Shown: positions 7,698 to 13,788 of the stretch, one piece after another
Numbering within the stretch: position 1 is the first letter of the stretch
Layout of the letters: each line of letters opens with the position of its first letter
Assembly: GCA_035569695.1 (NCBI GenBank)
Contig: DATMMO010000316.1
Span: 1 to 17,997, forward strand
Source of the DNA: DASXMT01 sp035569695
GTDB taxonomy: Bacteria > Actinomycetota > Acidimicrobiia > Acidimicrobiales > RAAP-2
Direction of reading: 5' to 3'
Length of the DNA: 17,997 nucleotides
Program-made: the position numbers and the translations under genes
The notes under the pieces: generated by a model
Seen by the model: only the letters and a program-made list of their open reading frames with translations
What the model was told of the DNA's origin: nothing
Database searches by the model: none

Positions 7698-10091
7698 CTA
7701 TTGCGCGGCCACGCCGTTCACCATCGGTTGGTACGGCCGACAGGGCTCGTTGCGGAGGCTGGGGCACGGCGGCAAGGGCGTGGGTGCGCTCACGCCCGGA
7801 ACGACGGGGAGAACGAGGCTCGACGGCGCGGACGGGGACGAGGCGATCGAGACCGTCGCTGTTCCGTCGGGCACCGTCTGGCCGAAGGACCACACGGGCT
7901 GCGTGCCGTTGGGCGCTGCAATCGTCACCCGAATGCGCGATCCCGCACGGTAGAGGTGGCCCTCGAAGTAGAGCGGAATGGTGACGTTGGTGAAGCTGCC
8001 GGTCGGCATGGGCGCGGCGTCGGCCGCACTAAAGCTCGGGATCGGTTGGAGCAGGGTGCTGGGCTGGTCGAACATGTTGGTGGCCCCGCTCGAGAGGGCG
8101 CGCTCGCTGGCGCGGATCCAGCCGTTCTGAACGAACGTCTCGTTCCCGTCCGGGCGCACTTCGCTGATCGTGGCTTGCAGGTCCACGTCGGGGGTCGACG
8201 AGCGCACCGAGAGGTAGACGGCTCCGCCGCCGACGACGGTGGTGTCCGTGGTCAACGGGGCCGAAACGTAGGAGACAGCCGAGCCCGAGGGGTACTGCCC
8301 CCAGTTCCAGTGCCACTGCGATGCGTTGCCCCACAAGCCGCCGCTGCTGGTGTTGCTCCCAAAGTCGGTCAGCGGGAGGGCGCCGGCGTTTGAGGTGTAT
8401 TGGTTGATGATCCCGGATGTCGGTAGCTGGTCGGAGATCGTTCCATTCGGTCCGAGGTACCAGGTGCGCGCCGTTGTCCCCGGGATGGGAAACGACGAGA
8501 AGTCCTGTTCAAACCCGGGATAGGGGTCGCCTGGAGTTGATGCCCCCGTGGGCGATGTACCGGCGCCATTGTCGAACAGCACCCGGATCTCCGGGAGTTG
8601 GCCGAAAGCGGCGAGCGCGGCCGGGTAGGTCGGGATCAGCTGGATGGGATCCGCCGGCAGCGTGACGGGGTCCGTCGCCGGGGTTCCCAGGGCCGCCTGA
8701 TAGATGACCGGTGCCGCAGCGTGGATGACCGCAGCGTTCTCGATAGGGGCTTTGTGGGCGACGAACAATTCGAGAAAGTCGTACCAGCGGTTAAAGGTGT
8801 TTGGATCGAGCGAGTCGACGTGGGCGCCGTTGGTGAAGGTGAACCACTTCTGACTGGTCCCGGTGAAGTGCTGAACCAGGTCCGGGCAATGTCCCCCCGT
8901 CTGCTCGTCTTCCCACTGGCAAGCCATGAAGACCGGCACACTGATCTTGTTGACGAAGGTGACCGGGTCCAATGGATCTGCGACCGCGGGGTCGTAGTGC
9001 GCGTTGGCCTCGATCTTGGACATCAGATTGGGCGCTTCGCCGTGCAGCACTTGGTTGGCCTGACAGGTGGTATCGCCACTTTGGATCTGCTTGTACGCCC
9101 AGGCCTGCCCACTGTTGGGTCCGGCGGGTTGCGCGTCGGACTGTCGCTGCTGGGCCCAGGCGACGGCGAAGCCGGTGTTGAGAATGCCACCGGGATACAG
9201 CGTCGTCGCCGTGGCATCGATGGTCGAGAGTGGCGAGATCGCCTCGAGGTCGGGTGGATTGAGCTGCCCCACGAACAGCTGGCTGATCGCTCCGTACGAG
9301 ATTCCCATCATCCCGACCTTGTGGTTCAGGACCCATGGTTGGTGGGCGATCGTCTCGATGACGTCGTACCCGTCGAGGGCCTGGAGTGCCTCGAAGTAGT
9401 CGAAGGACCCTCCGGAGCAGCCGGTTCCACGCATATTGACGTCGACGACGGCGAAGCCCATGAGATTGGCGATGGCCGCGATTCCGTTTTGTGGTCCGGC
9501 TGGATCGGCGTACCCGTATCCCGAATATTCGATCAGCGTGGGGTACGGCGGAAGGTAGTCGGGGCCCTTCGGGAGTGGCGTGCCAGCCGGAAGTCCGGGC
9601 TCACCGGCAGGGCTGGTCGGCAGATGCACGTCGATCGCCAGCTTGGTGCCGTCGCGGGTGGTGAGGTACGAATAGCCGTTGTCGGAGATGGATTGGTTGT
9701 AGATACTCGGATCCCACGGCGCCGCCGCACCGGAGTGCACCGTGAGCGGAACCGACTCTGTCCCGTCTGAATTCTGGACCACGCGGTACCCGCTGCCCGG
9801 CGGGACGTTGCGAAAGACCAGGCCACCGAGCGAGTCCGCCGCCTGCGTCGAGAGGGTCTGGCCCTGAGGTGTGATGAGCGATGCTTGAGCGGACGGTGCG
9901 AGGCCGCTGGCGTACACCTGCTCGGCGCTGCCTGTCGCACTGAAGCTTGGAGCTGACGCCGCACTGCTGGTGGCGGTGCTCGTGGCCGCGGTCAGCGAGC
10001 TGAGGACAAGACCGGCGCTGATCGTGATCACAACTGCTCGTGCGATGCGACCTGCTCTGGAGCTCTTTGTCTTCTGGGTGTCGTGGGACAC
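7698..10091 (-). CDS. Secreted CocE/NonD family hydrolase (S15 X-Pro dipeptidyl-peptidase-like)
   Basis: A 797-residue predicted exported hydrolase. Residues 1 to about 48 form a signal peptide: a basic n-region (KTKSSRAGRIAR), hydrophobic core AVVITISAGLVL, then an Ala/Ser/Thr stretch. The alpha/beta-hydrolase domain carries the S15 hallmark MRGTGCSGG (220-228), nucleophile Ser265 in MGISYGA, likely Asp395 in CQWEDEQ, and His424 in NGAHVDS. The C-terminal jelly-roll part (about 560-775), with VSAPLTTDTTVVGGGAVYLSV and the SRIRVTIAAPN strand, matches the X-Pro dipeptidyl-peptidase C-terminal domain. GTG at 10091 has GGGGGA five bases upstream. The nearest intact neighbours are on other transcription units, so it is probably monocistronic. 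The substrate could be an ester or a peptide; the family cannot be read to substrate level. Confidence 0.9.
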   Translation of the reverse strand: MSHDTQKTKSSRAGRIARAVVITISAGLVLSSLTAATSTATSSAASAPSFSATGSAEQVYASGLAPSAQASLITPQGQTLSTQAADSLGGLVFRNVPPGSGYRVVQNSDGTESVPLTVHSGAAAPWDPSIYNQSISDNGYSYLTTRDGTKLAIDVHLPTSPAGEPGLPAGTPLPKGPDYLPPYPTLIEYSGYGYADPAGPQNGIAAIANLMGFAVVDVNMRGTGCSGGSFDYFEALQALDGYDVIETIAHQPWVLNHKVGMMGISYGAISQLFVGQLNPPDLEAISPLSTIDATATTLYPGGILNTGFAVAWAQQRQSDAQPAGPNSGQAWAYKQIQSGDTTCQANQVLHGEAPNLMSKIEANAHYDPAVADPLDPVTFVNKISVPVFMACQWEDEQTGGHCPDLVQHFTGTSQKWFTFTNGAHVDSLDPNTFNRWYDFLELFVAHKAPIENAAVIHAAAPVIYQAALGTPATDPVTLPADPIQLIPTYPAALAAFGQLPEIRVLFDNGAGTSPTGASTPGDPYPGFEQDFSSFPIPGTTARTWYLGPNGTISDQLPTSGIINQYTSNAGALPLTDFGSNTSSGGLWGNASQWHWNWGQYPSGSAVSYVSAPLTTDTTVVGGGAVYLSVRSSTPDVDLQATISEVRPDGNETFVQNGWIRASERALSSGATNMFDQPSTLLQPIPSFSAADAAPMPTGSFTNVTIPLYFEGHLYRAGSRIRVTIAAPNGTQPVWSFGQTVPDGTATVSIASSPSAPSSLVLPVVPGVSAPTPLPPCPSLRNEPCRPYQPMVNGVAAQ

Positions 10092-10139
10092 GCCGATCCC
10101 CCAATCTTTCCTCTGGGCTGCCGCTCAACCTGTGGAAAA

Positions 10140-10193
10140 CGTGGTGCGCTGAAGTGCGTGGTGCGAACCAGAAGGGACAACGTGGTGCGAACC
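10140..10193. repeat. Three direct repeats CGTGGTGCG(AACC) upstream of the CocE-type gene
   Basis: CGTGGTGCG occurs at 10140-10148, and the longer CGTGGTGCGAACC occurs at 10157-10169 and 10181-10193. Start-to-start distances are 17 and 24 bases. The array sits 49-102 bases upstream of the CocE-type start codon, where a promoter or activator site would be expected. Confidence 0.55.
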
Positions 10194-10248
10194 GCAGGCT
10201 TGCGAAATTGCCAGGTCATGAATCGGCTCAGGACTGGTAGAGGCCCTG

Positions 10249-10365
10249 TCAGACCTGGTTGTCGCCTCCGGGGCGGTCGAGGAGTTCGGACATGGCGATG
10301 GAGACGAACTCGCTAATGAGCGGACTACGCCGAGAGCTGTCCCAGGCCACGCTGACATGATTGGG
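10249..10365 (-). pseudogene. C-terminal remnant of a LysR-type regulator
   Basis: Read on the minus strand, the last 35 or so codons before the TGA at 10249 give HVSVAWDSSRRSPLISEF followed by VSIAMSELLDR. This resembles the end of a LysR effector domain (the usual pattern is a hydrophobic strand plus W, R/D-rich turn, SP, then a helix with F). The rest of a LysR protein, including its DNA-binding domain, is absent: the frame continues upstream only as the antisense of the neighbouring SDR remnant. The upstream edge is uncertain by 20-30 bases. The similarity is short, so chance cannot be excluded. Confidence 0.4.
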
Positions 10366-10668
10366 CGCGGCCACGCCGCGGAGGCAGAAGTCGCGGATGA
10401 GTACGAGTCCCTCTACGCCGGCCTCATGGACCAAGTGTCCAAGAAGCTGGCTGATCTGGCGCCACCCGATGCCGATCCGAGCGAGGTGGCCCGAACCATC
10501 GCTCGTGTTGTCGACATGCCGAAGGGCAGCCGCCCCTTCCGAATCCACATCGACCCCGCCGACGACGGAGCTGAGACGGTCAACCGAGTGGGCGACCTGG
10601 TTCGCCGTGAGTTCTACCGCCGAATCAGTCTCGAGGACCTTCTCGGTCCGGCAGAAGCCTCCCCGTAG
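10357..10668 (+). pseudogene. C-terminal remnant of a short-chain dehydrogenase (SDR)
   Basis: About 95 codons match the tail of an SDR oxidoreductase subgroup: DEYESLYAGLMDQVSKKLAD, PPDADPSEVARTIARVVDMP, RPFRIHIDPADDGAETVN and VRREFYRRISLEDLL. The Rossmann GxxxGxG motif, the YxxxK catalytic pair and everything before the C-terminal helix are missing, and upstream in-frame sequence contains a stop at 10219 and no SDR-like sequence. An ATG at 10357 could start a 103-residue peptide but has no ribosome site. It abuts a LysR-like remnant on the opposite strand. The degradation is an inference; an independent small protein is less likely. Confidence 0.6.
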
Positions 10669-10741
10669 CCTCATTTCGGCCTCTAGCGCCGACCGGCACA
10701 CTGCCCGCCATGTGCCGCAAAGCGCTTCTCAAGTCTCGAAG

Positions 10742-10794
10742 CTGACGAATGCGATGGTTTTCGGATCCGCGATCCGAATCTCGCACTTCGTCAG
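10742..10794. terminator. Long imperfect inverted repeat between convergent genes, likely bidirectional terminator
   Basis: The left arm (CTGACGAA, TGCGA, then TTCGGATC, 10742-10767) and right arm (GATCCGAA, TCGCA, then TTCGTCAG, 10771-10794) pair almost throughout, with small bulges, around a CGC centre. The outer end of the right arm contains the stop codon of the minus-strand fusion gene. The position between the SDR remnant and that convergent gene suits a bidirectional terminator. No long T-tract is present. Confidence 0.45.
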
Positions 10795-11636
10795 TGATGT
10801 TGGCCGGTGAACGGAGTTCCGTGCCCCCGTTCGGCATAGGCCCGAAGGCTTGGCAAGAAGTGTTCCCAGCCTGCGTGGCATTGCTCATAGCAGTCGAGCT
10901 CTGGCACCAGTCCGATGTGCCGGAATGTCAGGACCGTCAATGAGGCGTCGTGCTGACGGAGCTCGAAGACGATCTTCGTGCCGTCCCAGTCCGGCAAGCC
11001 AGTGTGCCTGAGGCAGGTCCACATTGCCGAGGATGGCGCAACAACGGTGTCGACTCGCCACGTGATCGTCTCGTCTAGGCCAGCGAAACCGAGCTCGAAC
11101 TTCGCACCCGGTGTGCCGGATCCTGTCGCGCTCGATGCCCACCATCCAACCAGGCCCTCGAGGGTTGTAAGCGCTTCGAAGACCCGACGGCCAGGCGCGT
11201 GAATGGCAATCTCGGCTTCATATCCGTCGCCCGGTGACATGTCAGTCACCCCGTGTTCGCGGTTATCGCTCGCTGCTTGATCGAGGCCGGCCGCTCGGAT
11301 CGGAGCAGTGTCGTGGATCTGGCGAAGGCGGACGATCTTGCCGTCGGCGATGGTGAAGTGCTCAACGACTCGAATCGCTCCAAGGCCTCGCACGTCCATG
11401 TCATAGAGGATCATCGCATCGTCGCCGTCGGCCAACTCGGACAGGACTTCGACAGACGTGACCTGGCTGCCGAATCGGACCAGAGCCTCGGCAAAGGCCT
11501 CAGGCGTGGCGTAGTCGTTGATCGGCACCTCGACTTTGAGCGAAGGCGCCAGCTGGGCAACTGCCTCGTCAAATCGCTTGGTCGTCCAGGCCTGGTGGTA
11601 CGCATCGACGACTCTCAGCGTCTCGGCTGTTGCCAT
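10791..11636 (-). CDS. SnoaL-like / AHSA1 (SRPBCC) two-domain fusion protein
   Basis: A 281-residue cytoplasmic protein joining two small ligand-binding folds. Residues 1-112 are SnoaL/NTF2-like: RVVDAYHQAWTTKRFDEAVA, later VVEHFTIADGKIVRLRQIHD. Residues 133-275 are an AHSA1-type START/SRPBCC domain: AEIAIHAPGRRVFEALTT, EGLVGWWASSATG, and the terminal GWEHFLPSLRAYAERG. A 20-residue polar linker (113-132) joins them, with an internal ATG at codon 133. The start has AGGGG six bases upstream. The gene diverges from an ArsR regulator whose partner is another AHSA1 protein, suggesting shared control. Both folds often bind hydrophobic small molecules or act in detoxification; the ligand is unknown. 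The fusion is real in the sequence as given, but a sequencing frameshift merging two genes should be excluded. Confidence 0.8.
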   Translation of the reverse strand: MATAETLRVVDAYHQAWTTKRFDEAVAQLAPSLKVEVPINDYATPEAFAEALVRFGSQVTSVEVLSELADGDDAMILYDMDVRGLGAIRVVEHFTIADGKIVRLRQIHDTAPIRAAGLDQAASDNREHGVTDMSPGDGYEAEIAIHAPGRRVFEALTTLEGLVGWWASSATGSGTPGAKFELGFAGLDETITWRVDTVVAPSSAMWTCLRHTGLPDWDGTKIVFELRQHDASLTVLTFRHIGLVPELDCYEQCHAGWEHFLPSLRAYAERGHGTPFTGQHH

Positions 11637-11677
11637 GGGTCACCCCTTATCTATCTCGTTCCGGTCTCCGAAGGGTG

Positions 11678-11720
11678 ATCATACAAGCTATCACTTGTAC
11701 AAGCCAGGCCTTGGTAGGCT
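11678..11720. promoter_or_regulatory. Shared divergent promoter region with TACAAG/CTTGTA operator
   Basis: TACAAG-CTATCA-CTTGTA (11682-11699) is a perfect inverted repeat, and its right half extends into the 10-bp palindrome CTTGTACAAG (11694-11703). The first half-site overlaps a TATGAT -10 element for the minus-strand fusion gene (11683-11678 on that strand). On the plus strand, TAGGCT (11715-11720) sits six bases before the ArsR GTG, as in leaderless actinobacterial promoters. The layout fits repression of both genes by the ArsR protein. Confidence 0.55.
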
Positions 11721-11726
11721 GGTGCC

Positions 11727-12041
11727 GTGACCGCTGAAGCCGCCCTCGCAGCACTGGCTGAACCCAGGCGCCGGGCCATGCTCATGCTCGTGCGTGATCA
11801 GCCTCGCTCGGTCAACGAGATCGCAGCGCAGTTCGACATCAGCCAACAGGCTGTCTCTCAGCACCTCCACGTGCTGAGAGACGCCGGTTTGGTGGCGGTG
11901 CATCCCGATGGCCCTCGCCGCCTCTACGCGATCAGGCCAGAGGGCCTCGCCTCGGTCGAACACTTCTTGTCGGAACTTTGGCCCGAGAGCCTCAGGCGGC
12001 TCAAAATCACCGTCGAATCGACAAAGCCCCGTGGTCGCTGA
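11727..12041 (+). CDS. ArsR family transcriptional regulator
   Basis: A 104-residue winged helix-turn-helix protein. The core is ALAEPRRRAMLMLV (9-22), SVNEIAAQFDISQQAVSQHLHVLRDAGLV (28-56, recognition helix QAVSQHLHVL) and a beta wing DGPRRLYAIRPEGL (61-74). No cysteine pair for metal sensing is present, so it belongs to the metal-independent ArsR group often paired with AHSA1 proteins (SdpR-like). GTG 11727 has no ribosome site but a -10-like TAGGCT six bases upstream, suggesting a leaderless message. It overlaps the following AHSA1 gene by 11 bases. It probably represses itself and the divergent fusion gene through the TACAAG/CTTGTA sites. Confidence 0.9.
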   Translation: MTAEAALAALAEPRRRAMLMLVRDQPRSVNEIAAQFDISQQAVSQHLHVLRDAGLVAVHPDGPRRLYAIRPEGLASVEHFLSELWPESLRRLKITVESTKPRGR

Positions 12042-12459
12042 ACCAATCTCCGCGTCGGTGGTCATCGACGCGGAGCCGGCCGAGGTGTACGAGTACTTCA
12101 CGAATGCCGAGGCGATGGTGCTCTGGATGGGCCAATCCGCCTCGCTCGACCCCGTCCCCGGGGGCGAGTTCTCTGTCGACGTGAACGGTGCGGCAGTGCG
12201 GGGTCGCTACGTAGAGCTCGAGCCGCCGCACCGACTCCTCTTCACCTGGGGGTTCGTCGGATCTGATGTATTGCCCCCTGAGACGAGCACCGTAGAGGTG
12301 TTCATAAGACCTCAGGGCGGTGGAACCTGCGTCGAGATCGTCCACAGCGATCTCCCTCGGGCCGAGGCATCCAAACATGCTCCCGGCTGGCATCGTTTCC
12401 TGGAGCAGCTCGCCAAGACCGTTCTGGTTGGTCATGGTCTGAACGCGGCGGGTCAGTGA
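12031..12459 (+). CDS. AHSA1 / SRPBCC domain protein
   Basis: A 142-residue single-domain AHSA1-type START-fold protein: SASVVIDAEPAEVYEYFTNAE (8-28), MVLWMGQSA, GGEFSVDVNGAAVRGRYVEL (44-63), HRLLFTWGF, then a C-terminal long helix after HAPGWHRFLEQL. Proteins of this group bind hydrophobic ligands and are commonly encoded right behind an ArsR regulator. The GTG at 12031 overlaps the end of the regulator gene by 11 bases, implying translational coupling. It is homologous in fold to the second domain of the divergent fusion protein. The ligand is unknown. Confidence 0.88.
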   Translation: MVAEPISASVVIDAEPAEVYEYFTNAEAMVLWMGQSASLDPVPGGEFSVDVNGAAVRGRYVELEPPHRLLFTWGFVGSDVLPPETSTVEVFIRPQGGGTCVEIVHSDLPRAEASKHAPGWHRFLEQLAKTVLVGHGLNAAGQ

Positions 12460-12530
12460 GCCAGGAAGTGCTTCGAAGAACTGATTGAGGCGTTCGCGCG
12501 AATTCCCGCCTTACCCAGCCGGCCCGCCGG

Positions 12531-12551
12531 ACGGGATTGAAGCCCGCAACC
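12531..12551 (-). other. tRNA T-arm-like relic
   Basis: ACGGGATTGAAGCCCGCAACC matches the T-arm region of the nearby tRNA-Asp gene (12759-12779) at 17 of 21 positions. On the minus strand it still forms GCGGG/CCCGT with a seven-base loop. No anticodon or D arm accompanies it, so it is at most a decayed tRNA 3' fragment. Confidence 0.3.
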
Positions 12552-12654
12552 CGAAGGTCGAAATTGGCGAATCGGCTCGAGACGCCGGCAACTCTGCCGA
12601 CCTGGCGCTCACTGGTGAACCCGAAATGGGGTGACTCGTGAACCGCCTCTCCAG

Positions 12655-12727
12655 TGGTCGGGACCGGCGTCGATCCGGTGACCTCACGCTTTTCAGGCGC
12701 GCGCTCTACCAACTGAGCTACCCGACC
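12655..12727 (-). tRNA. tRNA-Phe (GAA)
   Basis: The 73-base cloverleaf folds fully on the minus strand. Acceptor stem GGTCGGG/CCCGACC, D arm GCTC-AGTTGGTA-GAGC, anticodon stem CGCGC/GCGTG (one G-T pair) with loop CTGAAAA giving anticodon GAA, variable loop AGGTC, T stem ACCGG/CCGGT. The T loop is ATCGACG rather than the usual TTCRANY. CCA is not encoded. It is the last gene of a Glu-Asp-Phe cluster. Confidence 0.93.
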
Positions 12728-12730
12728 CCC

Positions 12731-12748
12731 TCCTCGGCGAGCCGAGGA
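12731..12748. repeat. Inverted repeat between tRNA-Phe and tRNA-Asp
   Basis: TCCTCGGC-GA-GCCGAGGA is an 8-base-pair inverted repeat filling most of the spacer between the two tRNA genes. It may form a hairpin in the precursor, relevant to processing, or act as a weak terminator. There is no T-tract. Confidence 0.5.
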
Positions 12749-12750
12749 AG

Positions 12751-12825
12751 CGGACCTGACGGGATTTGAACCCGCGACCTCCGGCTTGACAGGCCGGCGT
12801 GCACTCCAGGCTGCACCACAGGTCC
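12751..12825 (-). tRNA. tRNA-Asp (GTC)
   Basis: The 75-base cloverleaf: acceptor GGACCTG/CAGGTCC with discriminator G, D arm GTGC-AGCCTGGAGT-GCAC, anticodon stem CCGGC/GCCGG with loop CTGTCAA (anticodon GTC), variable loop AGGTC, T arm GCGGG-TTCAAAT-CCCGT. CCA is not encoded. It is the middle gene of the cluster. Confidence 0.95.
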
Positions 12826-12853
12826 CCAACCAGTACTTAACTGGGGATTACCG

Positions 12854-12926
12854 CACCCCCAACGGGATTCGAACCCGTGTTACCGCCTTGAAAGGGCGGC
12901 GTCCTAGGCCGCTAGACGATGGGGGC
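12854..12926 (-). tRNA. tRNA-Glu (TTC)
   Basis: The 73-base cloverleaf: acceptor GCCCCCA/TGGGGGT with discriminator G, anticodon stem followed by loop CTTTCAA (anticodon TTC) and GGCGG, T arm with GGGTTCGAATCCC. CCA is not encoded. It is the first gene of the Glu-Asp-Phe cluster and begins 40 bases after the stop of the DUF2017 gene on the same strand. Confidence 0.95.
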
Positions 12927-12966
12927 TCAAACCCATACTCAGGGTCTTCGGAGATTAGCAGAGGTA

Positions 12967-13467
12967 TCAGAGCTGCCCTTCCGGCGCACCGTCGACGGGA
13001 AGGTCGGCAGCAAGAACCTCGATGATGGCCTCTTGGATCACACTCAGCAGTTGATAGAGGGCGAATTCGGGAAGGCGCGGATCGTCGCCCTCGGGCTCAG
13101 CCATGTCCTCGCTCACGTCGAGCCGCGTGCCCAGCACCAGCCGGACCGACCCCACCGCGGCCAGCCAGGCATCGAGCTCCTCGGCGCTGAGGGTCTCGGC
13201 TTCGGCCGTCTCGATCAGGGTCTCGAGCGCCTGGCGGTGGTGGTTCTCCAGCACCCCACCGACCAGCTGGCGGTAGTCAGCTTCGGCCTTGGCGTTGTCC
13301 TCGCCGACGTAGGCCGGCGGGTAGAGGCGCCGCATCATGGGATCGTCGGAGCCGAGGATGGGCAACAGCTGCGCCGGTACCGACTTGAGCAGGGAGCGGA
13401 CAGCGGGGTCGAGGCGGAGGCGGTAGCGGCCGTCCCGCTGACGACGGATGGGGGAGAGAAATCCCAT
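12967..13467 (-). CDS. DUF2017 family protein
   Basis: A 166-residue protein of the DUF2017 family, which in Actinobacteria regularly sits next to clpS; that linkage holds here, with 18 bases separating it from the ClpS stop. Visible blocks are LRLDPAVRSLLKSVPAQLLPIL (17-38), DDPMMRRLYPPAY, EADYRQLVGGVLENHHRQALETLI (62-85), and AEELDAWLAAVGSVRLVLGTRLDV (95-118). It ends in a Glu/Asp-rich helix. It is soluble and mostly helical. The function is unknown; its fixed association with ClpS suggests a role in Clp-dependent protein turnover, an inference from context. Three tRNA genes follow downstream on the same strand. Confidence 0.9.
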   Translation of the reverse strand: MGFLSPIRRQRDGRYRLRLDPAVRSLLKSVPAQLLPILGSDDPMMRRLYPPAYVGEDNAKAEADYRQLVGGVLENHHRQALETLIETAEAETLSAEELDAWLAAVGSVRLVLGTRLDVSEDMAEPEGDDPRLPEFALYQLLSVIQEAIIEVLAADLPVDGAPEGQL

Positions 13468-13485
13468 CAGGAAAGGTTCAACATG

Positions 13486-13788
13486 TCAGCCAGACTCTTC
13501 CATGGTCGCCCATAGCCCGTGCTCGTGGAGGCGGAACACATCGAGCTCGGCCCGCTCCCGGGTCCCCGAGGACACGACGGCGCGCCCTTTCTGATGGACG
13601 TCGAGCATGAGCTTGGTCGCCTTCTCCTTGCTGTACCCGAACAGCTTCTGGAACACGAAGGTGACAAAGGACATGAGGTTGATGGGATCGTTCCACACGA
13701 TGACCAGCCAGGGACGGTCCTCGGTGGTCGAGGTATCGCCCTCGGGCTTCTCGGTCTCGACCGGCGCGGTCTGCACGTCCCCGGTCAC
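13486..13788 (-). CDS. clpS: ATP-dependent Clp protease adapter ClpS
   Basis: A 100-residue ClpS, the adapter that delivers proteins bearing destabilising N-terminal residues to the Clp ATPase. The first 25 residues are the usual variable, flexible tail. The N-degron pocket is intact: WLVIVWNDPINLMSFVTFVF (27-46) with Asn33 and Asp34, then KATKLMLDVHQKGRAVV (56-72) with His65, and a closing RERAELDVFRLHEHGLWATM. The GTG start overlaps the ctaA stop in GTGA (4 bases), so it is translationally coupled to the heme A synthase gene. DUF2017 follows. Length and motifs are normal. Confidence 0.95.
   Translation of the reverse strand: MTGDVQTAPVETEKPEGDTSTTEDRPWLVIVWNDPINLMSFVTFVFQKLFGYSKEKATKLMLDVHQKGRAVVSSGTRERAELDVFRLHEHGLWATMEESG

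Noticed and set aside
8598..9770. Long plus-strand open frame of 390 codons
   Set aside because: It is antisense to the CocE-type hydrolase, has no recognisable motif, and its Arg/Gly/Val-rich composition is typical of GC-rich shadow frames.
10249..10701. A 150-residue minus-strand protein spanning the SDR remnant
   Set aside because: Only its last 35 or so codons resemble a protein family (LysR end). The rest is the antisense of the SDR tail, so it is treated as a remnant, not a gene.
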